Positions 34,765 to 43,642 of a stretch of 64,000 nucleotides of DNA are shown one piece after another; within the stretch, counting starts at the first letter, position 1, and each line of letters opens with the position of its first letter. The notes under the pieces were generated by a model that searched no databases, was not told where the DNA came from, and was given only the letters and a program-made list of their open reading frames with translations. The position numbers and the translations under genes were made by a program. This DNA comes from Abditibacteriaceae bacterium (GTDB lineage: Bacteria > Armatimonadota > Abditibacteriia > Abditibacteriales > Abditibacteriaceae): contig JAFAZH010000058.1 in assembly GCA_019239895.1 (NCBI GenBank), positions 1 through 64,000 on the forward strand. The letters run 5' to 3'.

Positions 34765-36435
34765 CTAAATTGGTACACAGACTTCTACTGTTGTGCCTGC
34801 GCTGCCCGTCACAACCACCTGGCCGCCGAAGAGAGCAGCCCTTTCCTGCATTCCTAACAAGCCCAGCGACTGGAAATTAGCGATCTCTGCCGCCGCAATG
34901 CCCCGCCCGTTGTCTTGCACCCGCAGGAGCAGCACCGCTTGATGGGTTTCCCCGGACGGTGCTGATGTCGTCTGTTCTAAGATTACTCCAACCTGCGTCG
35001 CCTGGGCGTGGCGAATGATATTGGTTAGGGCTTCTTGCAGGATACGGAAGAGGGCCGTGCTTAACTCTGGGGACACTTCCAGGTCGCCTAAATTGGAGGC
35101 GCAATGGCAGGCGATACCGGTGCGCCGCTGGAACTCTCGTACCTGCCACTCGACCGCTGCCTCTAAGCCGAGGTCATCCAGCACCGAGGGGCGTAGTTCC
35201 GTCGCTATCTTGCGCACGATTTGCACCATATCCTGCACCATTTGCGACATCACGTCCAGGCGATAGCAAATCTGGGAGCGCACCAAATCGGTTGTGGCCG
35301 GTTCACTTGTAGCCGGTTCGCTTGTCGCCGTCCCGCCTGTACCCGGCGCGGAGCCTGGGAGGGCGGGCTGGTTGAGCCACTCTTGCAGTGCCCGCATATC
35401 CATTTTGAGGCCAGTCAGAATTGATCCCAATTCGTCGTGAATCTCACGCGCGATATGGGTGCGTTCAGTTTCAATGGAAGCCTCCAGGCGTTGCGTCAGG
35501 GCGCGTAACTGTTGGCGCGAATTATTAAGCTCCTGCTCGGCTGCCTTGCGCTCGGTGATGTCCATGACCACCCCTAAAACCCGGACCAGGGAAGCCCCAG
35601 TCTGTTCGTCCGTTTCGCAGATGGCATGGCCCCGTGCCACGATCCAGCGCGTGGCATCGTTGGGCGTGAGAAGGCGAAATTCCAACTCATAATCGGTGCA
35701 GCCTTGCATCGCACGCGTCAAGGTCGCCTGCACCACAGGCTGGTCTTCCGGGGCGATGCGCTGGAGAAAGTCCTGGAAGTTGCCCGCGAAATTCTCATCC
35801 GGGCCAGTTAGATAGACCTCACAGTTGCCCAACTGTTGGTTAAGGTCGCATGGCTCGGTGACACCATGCACCTGCCAATCCCACTTGCCCAGGTGGGCGG
35901 CTTCGAGAGCCAGTCGCCAGCGTTCTTCACTGGCGGCCAATGCGGACAGGGTAATTTGCAGTTCGCGGCGGCGGCGACTGGCTTCCTGCACTTGCTCTTC
36001 CAGGGCATGGTTTTGCTGTTGGAGATCGAGATGCAGCCGACGGGTCTGGAGCAGATTTTGAATGCGCAACAATACTTCGGTAGCATCAAAGGGTTTGGCC
36101 AGAAAGTCGTGCGCGCCGCCTGCCAGGGCACGCTGCTTCGCCTCACTGGAATCATCGCCCGTCAACACCAGAATGGGCAGATATGTGTCGGCGGGAATGT
36201 GCGGGGCTAACTGGGCCATGACTTCAAACCCGTTCAGTCCCGGCATCATCAGGTCTAAAAGAATCAAGTCAGGCTGGAACTCATGGAAGAGGGGTAGGGC
36301 GCGAAAAGGGTCGCTCGTGCCGCGCAACTGCTCATATTGTGCAGTGTGAAGCAGCATTTCCAACATCGCCACATTGTCTGCTGCGTCATCCACGATTAAG
36401 ATACGCGACTGCCGCAACTTCTCTAACATTGTCAT
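34765..36435 (-). CDS. Hybrid sensor kinase: receiver-PAS-HisKA_3-HATPase
   Basis: 556 aa, soluble. An N-terminal receiver (SRILIVDDAADNVAML; Asp in LILLDLMMPGLNG; Lys in DFLAKPFD) is followed by a coiled coil, a PAS/PAC domain (RWRLALEAAHLGKWDWQV ... GVVMDITERKAAE), a HisKA_3 dimerisation segment with phospho-acceptor His in HIAREIHDELGSILTGLKMD, and HATPase_c with DNGRGI and LGLLGMQERAALFGG. HisKA_3 kinases usually partner NarL-type regulators, and one lies directly downstream. The leading receiver suggests input from another kinase. Confidence 0.9.
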   Translation of the reverse strand: MTMLEKLRQSRILIVDDAADNVAMLEMLLHTAQYEQLRGTSDPFRALPLFHEFQPDLILLDLMMPGLNGFEVMAQLAPHIPADTYLPILVLTGDDSSEAKQRALAGGAHDFLAKPFDATEVLLRIQNLLQTRRLHLDLQQQNHALEEQVQEASRRRRELQITLSALAASEERWRLALEAAHLGKWDWQVHGVTEPCDLNQQLGNCEVYLTGPDENFAGNFQDFLQRIAPEDQPVVQATLTRAMQGCTDYELEFRLLTPNDATRWIVARGHAICETDEQTGASLVRVLGVVMDITERKAAEQELNNSRQQLRALTQRLEASIETERTHIAREIHDELGSILTGLKMDMRALQEWLNQPALPGSAPGTGGTATSEPATSEPATTDLVRSQICYRLDVMSQMVQDMVQIVRKIATELRPSVLDDLGLEAAVEWQVREFQRRTGIACHCASNLGDLEVSPELSTALFRILQEALTNIIRHAQATQVGVILEQTTSAPSGETHQAVLLLRVQDNGRGIAAAEIANFQSLGLLGMQERAALFGGQVVVTGSAGTTVEVCVPI

Positions 36436-36586
36436 GGTGCCGGAGTGCCCTCCAAAATTAATGATGCCCTGGCTATTGGCTAATATTCCATTAATTGGGC
36501 AGAGTATACATCCTCTGTCATGTCAATCATGTCAAAATCATGTCAAAATTGGCTACTGTTAAAAAATTTACACTGATTAGGAGGGG

Positions 36587-36745
36587 AACCTAACCCCCCG
36601 GCCCCCTTCCCGACACAGGAAGGGGGAGGGTCAGGACGGCTGCATGGCTAAAGCAAGATTTTCCAAGCGCATCTTCACGACAAACGAGGAAGTTGTGGCT
36701 TCCCTCCCCCTTCCCGTGTCGGGAAGGGGGCCGGGGGGTTAGGTT
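36587..36745. repeat. Long terminal-inverted-repeat element (copy 4)
   Basis: AACCTAACCCCCCGGCCCCC...GGGGGCCGGGGGGTTAGGTT, about 40-bp arms with slight mismatch (CGACACAGG / CCGTGTCGGG), enclosing ACGACAAACGAGGAAG. It fills the first half of the 36436-36983 gap; the second half has module d. Confidence 0.9.
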
Positions 36746-36807
36746 AATCATCTCGGGCTGGCTGCAAGCCGTGCTGCCTGCAAAGTTGTAGACTCTGCAT
36801 CTCACCC

Positions 36808-36872
36808 TGTCGTAAAAATACGACAGCACAATCAGATTTTTACGACACCCTCATTTGCATTTATTCGACAGC
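36808..36872 (+). promoter_or_regulatory. 65-bp regulatory module, copy d
   Basis: + strand: TGTCGTAAAAATACGACA, then GATTTTTACGACA, then GCATTTATTCGACAGC. TCGACA is followed after 17 bp by GAGATA (36888-36893). Start codon at 36984, about 111 bp downstream. More diverged between half-sites than copies b and c, yet the half-sites and total length are kept. Confidence 0.88.
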
Positions 36873-36983
36873 GTAACGCGGCGGGATGAGATATCTTTAA
36901 AAAGTGCCCGGTAAATGCGGGGTTAAGTGATAGCGTGAAGCGGGTGCGCTTGGAGTGCAAGACCATCAACCCAGAGGATTAGC

Positions 36984-38732
36984 ATGATTGACAAAAAGCT
37001 GTTGTTCCAGAAAATGTGCCGTTTAGCCAGCGTTGCGGGGTGTGGCCTGGTGGGTCTAACCGGGGGCTTGGCCCCGGCCCAGGCGCAGATGGCCCAGCCC
37101 GCGTCCGTAGGACTGGTGCCTTATCAGGATACCTGGGCCGATGCCCAGCCGCGTTGGTGGGACATTAGTTCCTATCACGATACAAGTGGCGACCATTACA
37201 ATCAGTTCAATGGCTGGGGGTTGACCTACGACGCGGCTTCTAACACAGTTAAGTCGAGTGTGTTTCAGTATCAGGGCGGACAACTTTCTCTAACTTACGA
37301 CCAGAAGCCGAACAAGCCCTACTTCATCGGCCATGTGGATGCCACCGGGTTAAAACCCAACTTTGCTTATCAACTTAAACTCGTGGGTAAGCCACTTTAC
37401 GGCCCGCGCGGTTGCGGCCCCTATACAGTCAAGAACTCCTCCGGCGTGGTCGTCTCCCAGGTGGATGGCGGCGGCGAAGATTGGGCCAACGATGCCATCG
37501 GGCATATTGGACGCTGGTGGAATGATTCTAATGCTTCGGGCAATACGAACGCGATCACCGATAGCGTCTATGCCAGCACCTATCCCACCGATACCATCTA
37601 TGGCTACATCTTCATGGGCGACTTCATTACTGATGCGGCGGGTAACGCGAGCGTGGACTTTACGGGCGCGAACAATTATCACATCACCTTCCAGAACTGG
37701 CAGAGCGGCGGCGACGTGCGCTTATCGCAACCAGCACCCAGTTCGCCCGCCACGCAGACCGATAGCATTGGCCCCTACTTCGTGATCGCTGGCGCGGGTG
37801 CGGCTCCGAATAATACGGCTCCCTACTATGCCTATGGCACGCAAGCCCCATCCAGTTTCTATGTAGATTCCTTAGATGCCAACTATCATGAGGACGGCTA
37901 TCAGAAGGTCTATCTGTGGTATCAGTATGAAGCCAGCATGACGACAGGCCGCCCCAAAACCGTTACCTTACCCGCAGGCCACTACCAGTGCCGTTTACTC
38001 ATCACCGAAGAGAGCTTTCATAACAACTACGGCGCGACCAGCAGCCCCTATGGAGGCAAGTGGGCCACCGTCATGGCGAACGAGGATTTCACCAAGGATG
38101 CCAACGGTAACTCGGTGCCTGACACCAGCACCAGCAATGATATTGTCTTCGATGTGCCCAATAGCTTGGGACAATATGTCGTGCCACCAGCCGCTCCCAG
38201 TTACCTCTATTTCACGACTGGTAGCGGGCAAATCAGTCTCTCCTGGCCAGCCGTGAGCGGGGCGACTTACTATAATATCAAGCGTTCCACCACGGCGGGC
38301 AGTGGCTACGTCAAGATTGCAGGTGGCGTTAATACCAAGACCACCAGCTACACCGATAACACGGTAGTGCCCGGCGTTGGCTACTATTATGTGGTCTCAG
38401 CAGTGAACTCAGGCGTCGAAGGCCCCAATAGCAGCGAGTCGCAACCGCAACCTGCCGCTCCCGCCGCCCCTTCCAACCTGCAAGCCAGGGCAGTCACAGG
38501 GACTAAGATAACGCTCACCTGGACGGATAACTCAAGCAATGAGCAAGGTTTCAAAATTGAGCGTCTCAGCGGTAGCACCTGGACGCAGATTGCGACCGCG
38601 GGCGTTAACGTCACGACTTACACTAATTCCGGTTTGCAGAGAGGCAAGACCTATTCATACCGGGTGCGTGCCTATAACGCGACTGGCAACTCGGCCTACT
38701 CGAATACCGCCTCGGCGACGGCCATCAGATAG
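36984..38732 (+). CDS. Exported protein with C-terminal fibronectin type III pair
   Basis: 582 aa. Signal peptide ending GGLAPAQAQ. Residues 40-400 form an unknown beta-rich domain rich in aromatic residues (WWDISSYHDTSGDHYNQFNGWG; DAIGHIGRWWNDSNAS; YQKVYLWYQYEASM). Two FnIII domains follow (PPAAPSYLYFTTGSGQISLSW; AAPSNLQARAVTGTKITLTW). Typical of glycan-binding or adhesive surface proteins. AGAGGATTAGC precedes the ATG. Third exported protein under the 65-bp module, here on the opposite strand from the other two. Confidence 0.85.
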   Translation: MIDKKLLFQKMCRLASVAGCGLVGLTGGLAPAQAQMAQPASVGLVPYQDTWADAQPRWWDISSYHDTSGDHYNQFNGWGLTYDAASNTVKSSVFQYQGGQLSLTYDQKPNKPYFIGHVDATGLKPNFAYQLKLVGKPLYGPRGCGPYTVKNSSGVVVSQVDGGGEDWANDAIGHIGRWWNDSNASGNTNAITDSVYASTYPTDTIYGYIFMGDFITDAAGNASVDFTGANNYHITFQNWQSGGDVRLSQPAPSSPATQTDSIGPYFVIAGAGAAPNNTAPYYAYGTQAPSSFYVDSLDANYHEDGYQKVYLWYQYEASMTTGRPKTVTLPAGHYQCRLLITEESFHNNYGATSSPYGGKWATVMANEDFTKDANGNSVPDTSTSNDIVFDVPNSLGQYVVPPAAPSYLYFTTGSGQISLSWPAVSGATYYNIKRSTTAGSGYVKIAGGVNTKTTSYTDNTVVPGVGYYYVVSAVNSGVEGPNSSESQPQPAAPAAPSNLQARAVTGTKITLTWTDNSSNEQGFKIERLSGSTWTQIATAGVNVTTYTNSGLQRGKTYSYRVRAYNATGNSAYSNTASATAIR

Positions 38733-38794
38733 TTATGTCTCCCGGTCTGTAGCTGCCGCTCACCTGGCAGCCGCATTGGGTTCAATCTAACTCT

Positions 38795-38835
38795 GACTAA
38801 GCCCACAGCAAGTTGATCTTGCTGTGGGCTTAGTC
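38795..38835. terminator. Strong terminator hairpin
   Basis: GACTAAGCCCACAGCAAG-TTGAT-CTTGCTGTGGGCTTAGTC, an 18-bp perfect stem, 62 bp after the FnIII-protein stop. No clear T run directly follows (CATTAAAGC), but stem strength supports termination. Confidence 0.8.
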
Positions 38836-38939
38836 ATTAAAGCAATATTTTAGAAAAGGGGTTACAATCTTCCCGGAAATGACAGGCTCAAGCGGCGCAT
38901 GAATCCGGCAAAAATGAAAAAACGATTCATTGGGACGTA

Positions 38940-39956
38940 TTGGCGGGGTGGCGTTTTGTGCTCGCGCTGGATGTTCTGCTCTATCACTGCTGGGCCATCT
39001 GGCAAGCGCAGCCTGTTTTCGTCTTCGCTCTGCGCCTTAACCCAATGGCCTCTATTATTTCGTTTCTGCTCATTTCCGGCTATTCTATAGCCCACTCAAT
39101 TACCCGCGAGGAGCACAACTTTTTCAAGCGCCGCCTGCGCCGTATTTATCCCACCTACTTCCTTTGCTTGAGTGTAGCCGTGTTAGCTTTTTGCACGGTC
39201 GGGATTCCGCAAGCCCCCTGGATGCAACGGCATACGCTTTCCCTTTACGGCGTCGCGGGTCATTTCGTGTTTGCTCAGCCCTTCTTCACTCAGTCAATGA
39301 GCAACTTTGGCCCCAGTTGGAATTTAGGCGTGGAAGTTTTGTTCTACATGCTCGCCCCTTTGCTCCTGCGAATGCGCGGTCGGTTCATTTTGGCGATGGC
39401 GCTCGCCTCAGCCGTGTTGTATGCCTGGTATCCATTCAATGACCTGCTGCCGGACGCCAGGGGAGCCATTGCCCCCGCCACACTCGCCTGGGCCTGGCTG
39501 CTGGGGTGGTTAATCTATCGTTTCCCTCAACCTAACATTCGACCCTTGCTCGTATTGCCAGCCCTTCTGTTACCAGCCATCCTGGTCATGCTCCAGCCAC
39601 AGTTAGTTGACAAACCCCATTACAGCCCGTGGATGATGGTGCTGCCACTCGTTACAGTGTTCTGGTTAGTTTTCCCAACCCCCCTCGTGCTCTCACCGCG
39701 CACGCGCAAGGTATTGAATTACCTGGGCGATTTAAGTTACCCGCTGTACCTTATTCACTGGCCAGTGATTTGTGCCTTGACCTCGCTCGGTTTGGCCCTG
39801 CCCTCCACATCGCCCTGGTTTGCCTTATGTGGCTCCTGCCTCGCGGCAGCAGTTATCCTTCAGCTTGCCCGGATGCTGGCCCCGCGAGCAACCCATCACC
39901 CATTGCCAGCAACGCCAGATTTGCCCGGTTTGAGCCAGGCCAACGCGCCACGCTAG
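38940..39956 (+). CDS. Acyltransferase 3-family membrane protein (start uncertain)
   Basis: Up to 338 aa with about ten membrane helices. Family features: WRFVLALDVLLYHCWA (catalytic-type His in YHCW), FFKRRLRRIYPTYFLCL (the RR-x-x-R(I/L)-YP motif), FGPSWNLGVEVLFYMLAPLLL (SW.L..E..FY). These enzymes move acyl groups onto exopolysaccharide or lipids. The frame opens at TTG 38940 with no Shine-Dalgarno. An ATG at 38899 (MNPAKMKKRFIGTYWRGG) is in another frame and would join after a one-base shift in GGCGGGGTGG, so a frameshift or sequence error is possible. Its 3' end meets the SPFH gene stop 1 bp away. Confidence 0.82.
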   Translation: MAGWRFVLALDVLLYHCWAIWQAQPVFVFALRLNPMASIISFLLISGYSIAHSITREEHNFFKRRLRRIYPTYFLCLSVAVLAFCTVGIPQAPWMQRHTLSLYGVAGHFVFAQPFFTQSMSNFGPSWNLGVEVLFYMLAPLLLRMRGRFILAMALASAVLYAWYPFNDLLPDARGAIAPATLAWAWLLGWLIYRFPQPNIRPLLVLPALLLPAILVMLQPQLVDKPHYSPWMMVLPLVTVFWLVFPTPLVLSPRTRKVLNYLGDLSYPLYLIHWPVICALTSLGLALPSTSPWFALCGSCLAAAVILQLARMLAPRATHHPLPATPDLPGLSQANAPR

Positions 39957-39957
39957 A

Positions 39958-41067
39958 TTATGGCCCGCTGCCATCCCCAGCGTCCTCTTCTGCCTCAAGC
40001 GTTGCGTGTTTATCAAAGCCAATGTAAATACGGGCGGTGGCGGTTTTAGAGAGCGCCTGCAACGCTTCAATTTCGCGCAGGCGCAGCAGCACCGGATGGG
40101 TTGTGTACACTTGCGCCACCGCGCCGCGTTGCCGCAGGGCCTCGGTTTCGGATTCGGTGCGGATGTGCATGGCTTCGGCATCGCCCTGAGCGGCCAGGCG
40201 TTGCGCTTCAATTTGCGCCTGGGCCTCCAGGCGGCGCGATTCGGCTTTGGCCCCGGCTTCGATGCGTTGCGCTTCGGCTTTAGTGCGCGCCTCGACCAAC
40301 TGCGCCTGGCTCAAACGTTCGGCTGTCAAAACGCGGTTCATAATCTCTTGCAGGTTGCCGGGGAAGATGAGGTCTTTAACATCGGCGCGCAGAATAGAAA
40401 CGCCATAGGTGTTGGCCGATTCCTGCACGTCGCGCAGAATGTCTTCACTCAAGCGGTTGCGGTTGGTCAGGATTTCTTCCAGGTTCATGGAGGCGAGAGA
40501 ACGCCGCGCAGCTAATTGTACATCGCTGTACAGGCGGTCTTCATAATTCTGCACTTCGTGCAAGGCGGCACGCGGATCGGTGACGCGAAATTGGACGATG
40601 ATCGAAACGCGAATGGCGACTTTGTCCGCCGTGAGAATTTCCTGCCCCTTGATCGTCAGGTCGCGCTCGCGCACATCCACCAACACCACTTCCACCTTCG
40701 GACGGCGATAGAAACTGAAATTAATGTAACGCGGCACCACATAACGCCCCGCTTCCAGGATGCGCGTCAGCACGCCGTCCTGATACCAGAGGCCGCGATG
40801 GGTGTCTTTAATAATGATTTCGCCTGCCGCATTGGATTGTCGCATTTCTCCCCTCATCAATATTTGTGAATTAATCTTGTTATTAAACTCCGCCACGCTG
40901 GCTCGGATGGCTAATCCAAAGAGCAGAACAGCCCCTATCGTCAGTGCTACGGCCACACACTCCAAGAAAATATAGCCGCCAGGAGTTGGATAGCGTTTAT
41001 ACACCTCACCGCTCATATAGGCCAACAGCATTAGGCCAAAACAAAAGCGGGCGATAGTGCGCTGCAT
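39958..41067 (-). CDS. SPFH/Band 7 (slipin-like) membrane protein
   Basis: 369 aa. Two N-terminal membrane segments (FCFGLMLLAYMSGEVY; IFLECVAVALTIGAVLLFGLAI) are followed by the Band 7 domain (DGVLTRILEAGRYVVP ... LTIKGQEILTADKVAIRVSIIVQFRV ... SLASMNLEEILTNRNRLSEDIL) and a long charged, Ala/Glu/Arg-rich helix (ARTKAEAQRIEAGAKAESRR). This is the stomatin/slipin plan, forming membrane-bound oligomers. Unlike the SPFH protein at 1936, it is membrane-anchored. Convergent with the acyltransferase gene, no gap. Confidence 0.87.
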   Translation of the reverse strand: MQRTIARFCFGLMLLAYMSGEVYKRYPTPGGYIFLECVAVALTIGAVLLFGLAIRASVAEFNNKINSQILMRGEMRQSNAAGEIIIKDTHRGLWYQDGVLTRILEAGRYVVPRYINFSFYRRPKVEVVLVDVRERDLTIKGQEILTADKVAIRVSIIVQFRVTDPRAALHEVQNYEDRLYSDVQLAARRSLASMNLEEILTNRNRLSEDILRDVQESANTYGVSILRADVKDLIFPGNLQEIMNRVLTAERLSQAQLVEARTKAEAQRIEAGAKAESRRLEAQAQIEAQRLAAQGDAEAMHIRTESETEALRQRGAVAQVYTTHPVLLRLREIEALQALSKTATARIYIGFDKHATLEAEEDAGDGSGP

Positions 41068-41236
41068 AATAGAAGATTGGTGTGGCTCCGTAGCAAAGCC
41101 GATGTGGAGGACGAGCTTTCAGATGAGCACCCGCTGAACCAAGATCGCATTGAGTGATAGCGGGACCTGATGGCCGCTCGCTCCTGCCTCTGCCGGAGCC
41201 ACACTTTTATTGTAACATGCGTGTCGCAAGGGGAGC

Positions 41237-41377
41237 GGCCCTCACCCCGCCCTCACACTCCCAATGCTGGGAGAGGGGAGCACGAACTCAAACTGGCTCG
41301 TGCAATTATTGCTTTTTAGGCTATGAGAAGCATTTGCCTGTGACCTCCCCTCTCCCAGCATTGGGAGTGTGAGGGCC
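41237..41377. repeat. Long terminal-inverted-repeat element (copy 5)
   Basis: GGCCCTCACCCCGCCCTCAC...GTGTGAGGGCC. The arm inside reads CTCCCAATGCTGGGAGAGGG and pairs with its complement. The middle has GGCTCGTGCAATTATTGC. Lies in the gap upstream of the histidine kinase gene at 41457, which otherwise holds only a short G+C-rich leader. Confidence 0.9.
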
Positions 41378-41456
41378 AGAGAGGTGCTTGCAGCCGCAGG
41401 CTGAACCCCGCCATAATTGTTACAGCTTTAGGCCCGCACAGGAAAATCAAGAGATC

Positions 41457-42914
41457 ATGCCATTATCCCGTTTGATTAGTGATCCCCTCCAGGAGATTGC
41501 ACCCGCCGACCGCGAGGAATTCTGGCGGGAGGCCATTGCGCGCAATTTTTCTCTCTCGCAAAGTCTGGTCTGGTTTGTGCTGTGCATCTTGCTCGTTGAT
41601 ATTTATTCTATTGACATCCGCAACGTGCTGAACTTTCCGCGCTCCGTGGTGCTGGCAGTGATGGCGATGCACACCGCCCTATTCAGTGCTTGCCTGGTCT
41701 TTTTAAGTCTGCGCCGCTGGTGCCAGGCCAGTTCGACTGCTGTTGAAGACAGCTTGCCTGCTGTCTCGGTTAACCAAGTTCCCACGAGGCAGGGAAGGCT
41801 TGCGGCCTCGACCACAACCCAACGCCAACTCTGGTTGAGCCAGGGCTTTAATCTGGTGTTGTTCGCGTTGTTAGATGGTGCCTCGCTGATTTCCCTGGTG
41901 CATGTCCATACCAACTCACTTTATGTCATCGGTATCTTTATCATCGCTATCGTCTTTTTTCTGCCTACCACGTTTTTTCGGATGCTCTATGGCGTGAACT
42001 TCCTGTTGTCTTTGCTGGCGCTGGCAATGGTCGGCCCTGCCGGGCCGTGGCGGGCGGCGGCGTTTTTGTCGGGCGTTATCTCCACCGTGCTGGCCTGGCT
42101 GTTTGCCAGTCTCATTTTTCAATCACGAGTGAGTGAGTTCCTTCATACGAAAACCATTCAGCGCCAGGCGGTTGAGTTGCAAGAGGCAAACGATGCGCTG
42201 GCCGAGCGCAACCAGGCATTGCTCACCTTGAACCAGGAGAAGAACGAGTTCCTGGGCATCGCCGCCCATGACTTAAAGAACCCGCTGAATGTGGTGATTG
42301 GCTATAGCCAAATGCTGCTCGAAGAACCCGACATGGCGCGTGAAGAAATAGATGAATACCTGGGCCTGATGCTCAACTCGTCGCAGCGCATGGTGCAACT
42401 GATTAGCAACTTGCTCGATGTTAATGCCATTGAGCGTGGCGAAATGAAATTCAAGATCGCGCCCTGCGATCTCTGCGAGAAGACGCAGCGAGTGGTCGAA
42501 ACCTTTCAGCCTGCGGCGACCGCCAAGCAACAAACGCTGCACTTCGAGCCAGAGGCCGCGCCCGTCACCGTCCTGGCGGATGCCGATGTCATGGTGCAAG
42601 TGCTCGATAATTTGGTTTCTAATGCCGTGAAATATTCACCGCCAGGCAAGAGCATTTTTGTCCAGGTCAAGCCGCTGGCGCAAGCCGCCCGCTTTGAAGT
42701 GCAAGACCAGGGGCCGGGCTTCACCGCTGAAGATATGCAAAAACTCTTTGGCAAATTCGCCCGTCTGAGCGCCCGTCCGACCGGCGGCGAGCACTCCACC
42801 GGGCTGGGCCTCTCCATTGTGAAGAAACTGGTCGAGGCGATGCAGGGCCACGTGTGGTGCGAAAGCGAACCAGGGCGCGGTGCCAAATTCGTCGTCGAAC
42901 TGCCGAGAGTATAG
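41457..42914 (+). CDS. Membrane histidine kinase
   Basis: About 485 aa from ATG 41457; the open frame extends upstream into the repeat element and is not used. About six membrane helices (near residues 35-190, e.g. LVWFVLCILLVDIYSI, VIGIFIIAIVFFLPTTFF) act as the sensor, followed by a coiled coil (LQEANDALAERNQALLTLNQ), HisKA with His in IAAHDLKNPLNVVIGYS, and HATPase_c with NLVSNAVKYSPPG, DQGPGF and GLGLSIVKKLVEAM. No cognate regulator is adjacent. The stop codon lies inside the next inverted repeat. Confidence 0.9.
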   Translation: MPLSRLISDPLQEIAPADREEFWREAIARNFSLSQSLVWFVLCILLVDIYSIDIRNVLNFPRSVVLAVMAMHTALFSACLVFLSLRRWCQASSTAVEDSLPAVSVNQVPTRQGRLAASTTTQRQLWLSQGFNLVLFALLDGASLISLVHVHTNSLYVIGIFIIAIVFFLPTTFFRMLYGVNFLLSLLALAMVGPAGPWRAAAFLSGVISTVLAWLFASLIFQSRVSEFLHTKTIQRQAVELQEANDALAERNQALLTLNQEKNEFLGIAAHDLKNPLNVVIGYSQMLLEEPDMAREEIDEYLGLMLNSSQRMVQLISNLLDVNAIERGEMKFKIAPCDLCEKTQRVVETFQPAATAKQQTLHFEPEAAPVTVLADADVMVQVLDNLVSNAVKYSPPGKSIFVQVKPLAQAARFEVQDQGPGFTAEDMQKLFGKFARLSARPTGGEHSTGLGLSIVKKLVEAMQGHVWCESEPGRGAKFVVELPRV

Positions 42915-43139
42915 CCCTCACCCCCGGCCCCTCTCCCAATACTGGTAGAGGGGTGTCCCGAAGGAGTAGTTGATCGCTAAATTCAAATAACCGCAGAGAC
43001 GCAGAGGGCACAGAAAAAACAATTTATAGCCCGCCTCTTCCCGTACCTTCTATGCCTCTGCGGTTATTGCTTTACGATCAAGTAGTTCTTTGCACTCCCC
43101 TCTACCAGTATTGGGAGAGGGGCCGGGGGTGAGGGCTAT
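42911..43139. repeat. Long terminal-inverted-repeat element with nested repeat (copy 6)
   Basis: Outer arms ATAGCCCTCACCCCCGGCCC / GGGCCGGGGGTGAGGGCTAT. Nested inside is a second inverted repeat, AATAACCGCAGAGACGCAGAGG around 42987-43008 against ATGCCTCTGCGGTTATT around 43050-43066, making this copy about 50-70 bp longer than the others. Looks like one element inserted in another. Supplies the stop codon of the kinase. Confidence 0.88.
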
Positions 43140-43143
43140 CGCC

Positions 43144-43608
43144 TTACTCTAACCGATCCAGATTATCTACCACCAATTCGAGCAAGCTGCGCAGTTGCTT
43201 CATGTGTTGCTTGCCGATATGACGAGCAAGCTGATCTTCCACTTGCTGGCTGAACTCCAGGGCGGTTTGTTGAACAGCCACACCGCGCGGTGTCAGTTGC
43301 ACGAGTTTAGCCCGGCCATCCAGGGGGTCGGCCATTTGCGTGACATAGCCATGCTCCTCTAAATAGTTGACCAGATACGCCATGCTCTGCTTGGTCATTT
43401 CCGCCCGCTCCGCCAACTCCGTCACCCGTGATCCTGCCGGGAGAATGTAGCGAAAGACGTTACTGTGCGCCGGGCGGATGTCCTCGAACCCATTGGCGGC
43501 TAACTGTGTGTACACTTGCTGTTGCAACTTTTGATACGGCAAGCGTAGCAAGGCACCAAAAGTGCGCGCCTCCTCCGTCACGTTTTTATGTGCCATTTTA
43601 TGTGCCAT
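43144..43608 (-). CDS. MarR-family transcriptional regulator
   Basis: 154 aa from ATG 43608, chosen because AGGAGCCGGGAA precedes it (a longer frame begins at 43635). Winged helix: FRYILPAGSRVTELAERAEMTKQSMAYLVNYLEEHGYVTQMADPLDGRAKLVQLTPRG, with the DGR-x-K-x-x-x-LT wing typical of MarR. Dimeric repressor of divergent genes in most cases. Divergent from a cupin gene across a gap with two nested palindromes, so autoregulation and control of the cupin gene are likely. Confidence 0.9.
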   Translation of the reverse strand: MAHKMAHKNVTEEARTFGALLRLPYQKLQQQVYTQLAANGFEDIRPAHSNVFRYILPAGSRVTELAERAEMTKQSMAYLVNYLEEHGYVTQMADPLDGRAKLVQLTPRGVAVQQTALEFSQQVEDQLARHIGKQHMKQLRSLLELVVDNLDRLE

Positions 43609-43642
43609 TTCCCGGCTCCTAAAAATAATTTTCATTTATATC

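Noticed and set aside
36590-36829. 79-aa - strand frame over the inverted repeat at 36587
   Set aside because: Lies wholly within the repeat and the 65-bp module; no start signal and not protein-like.
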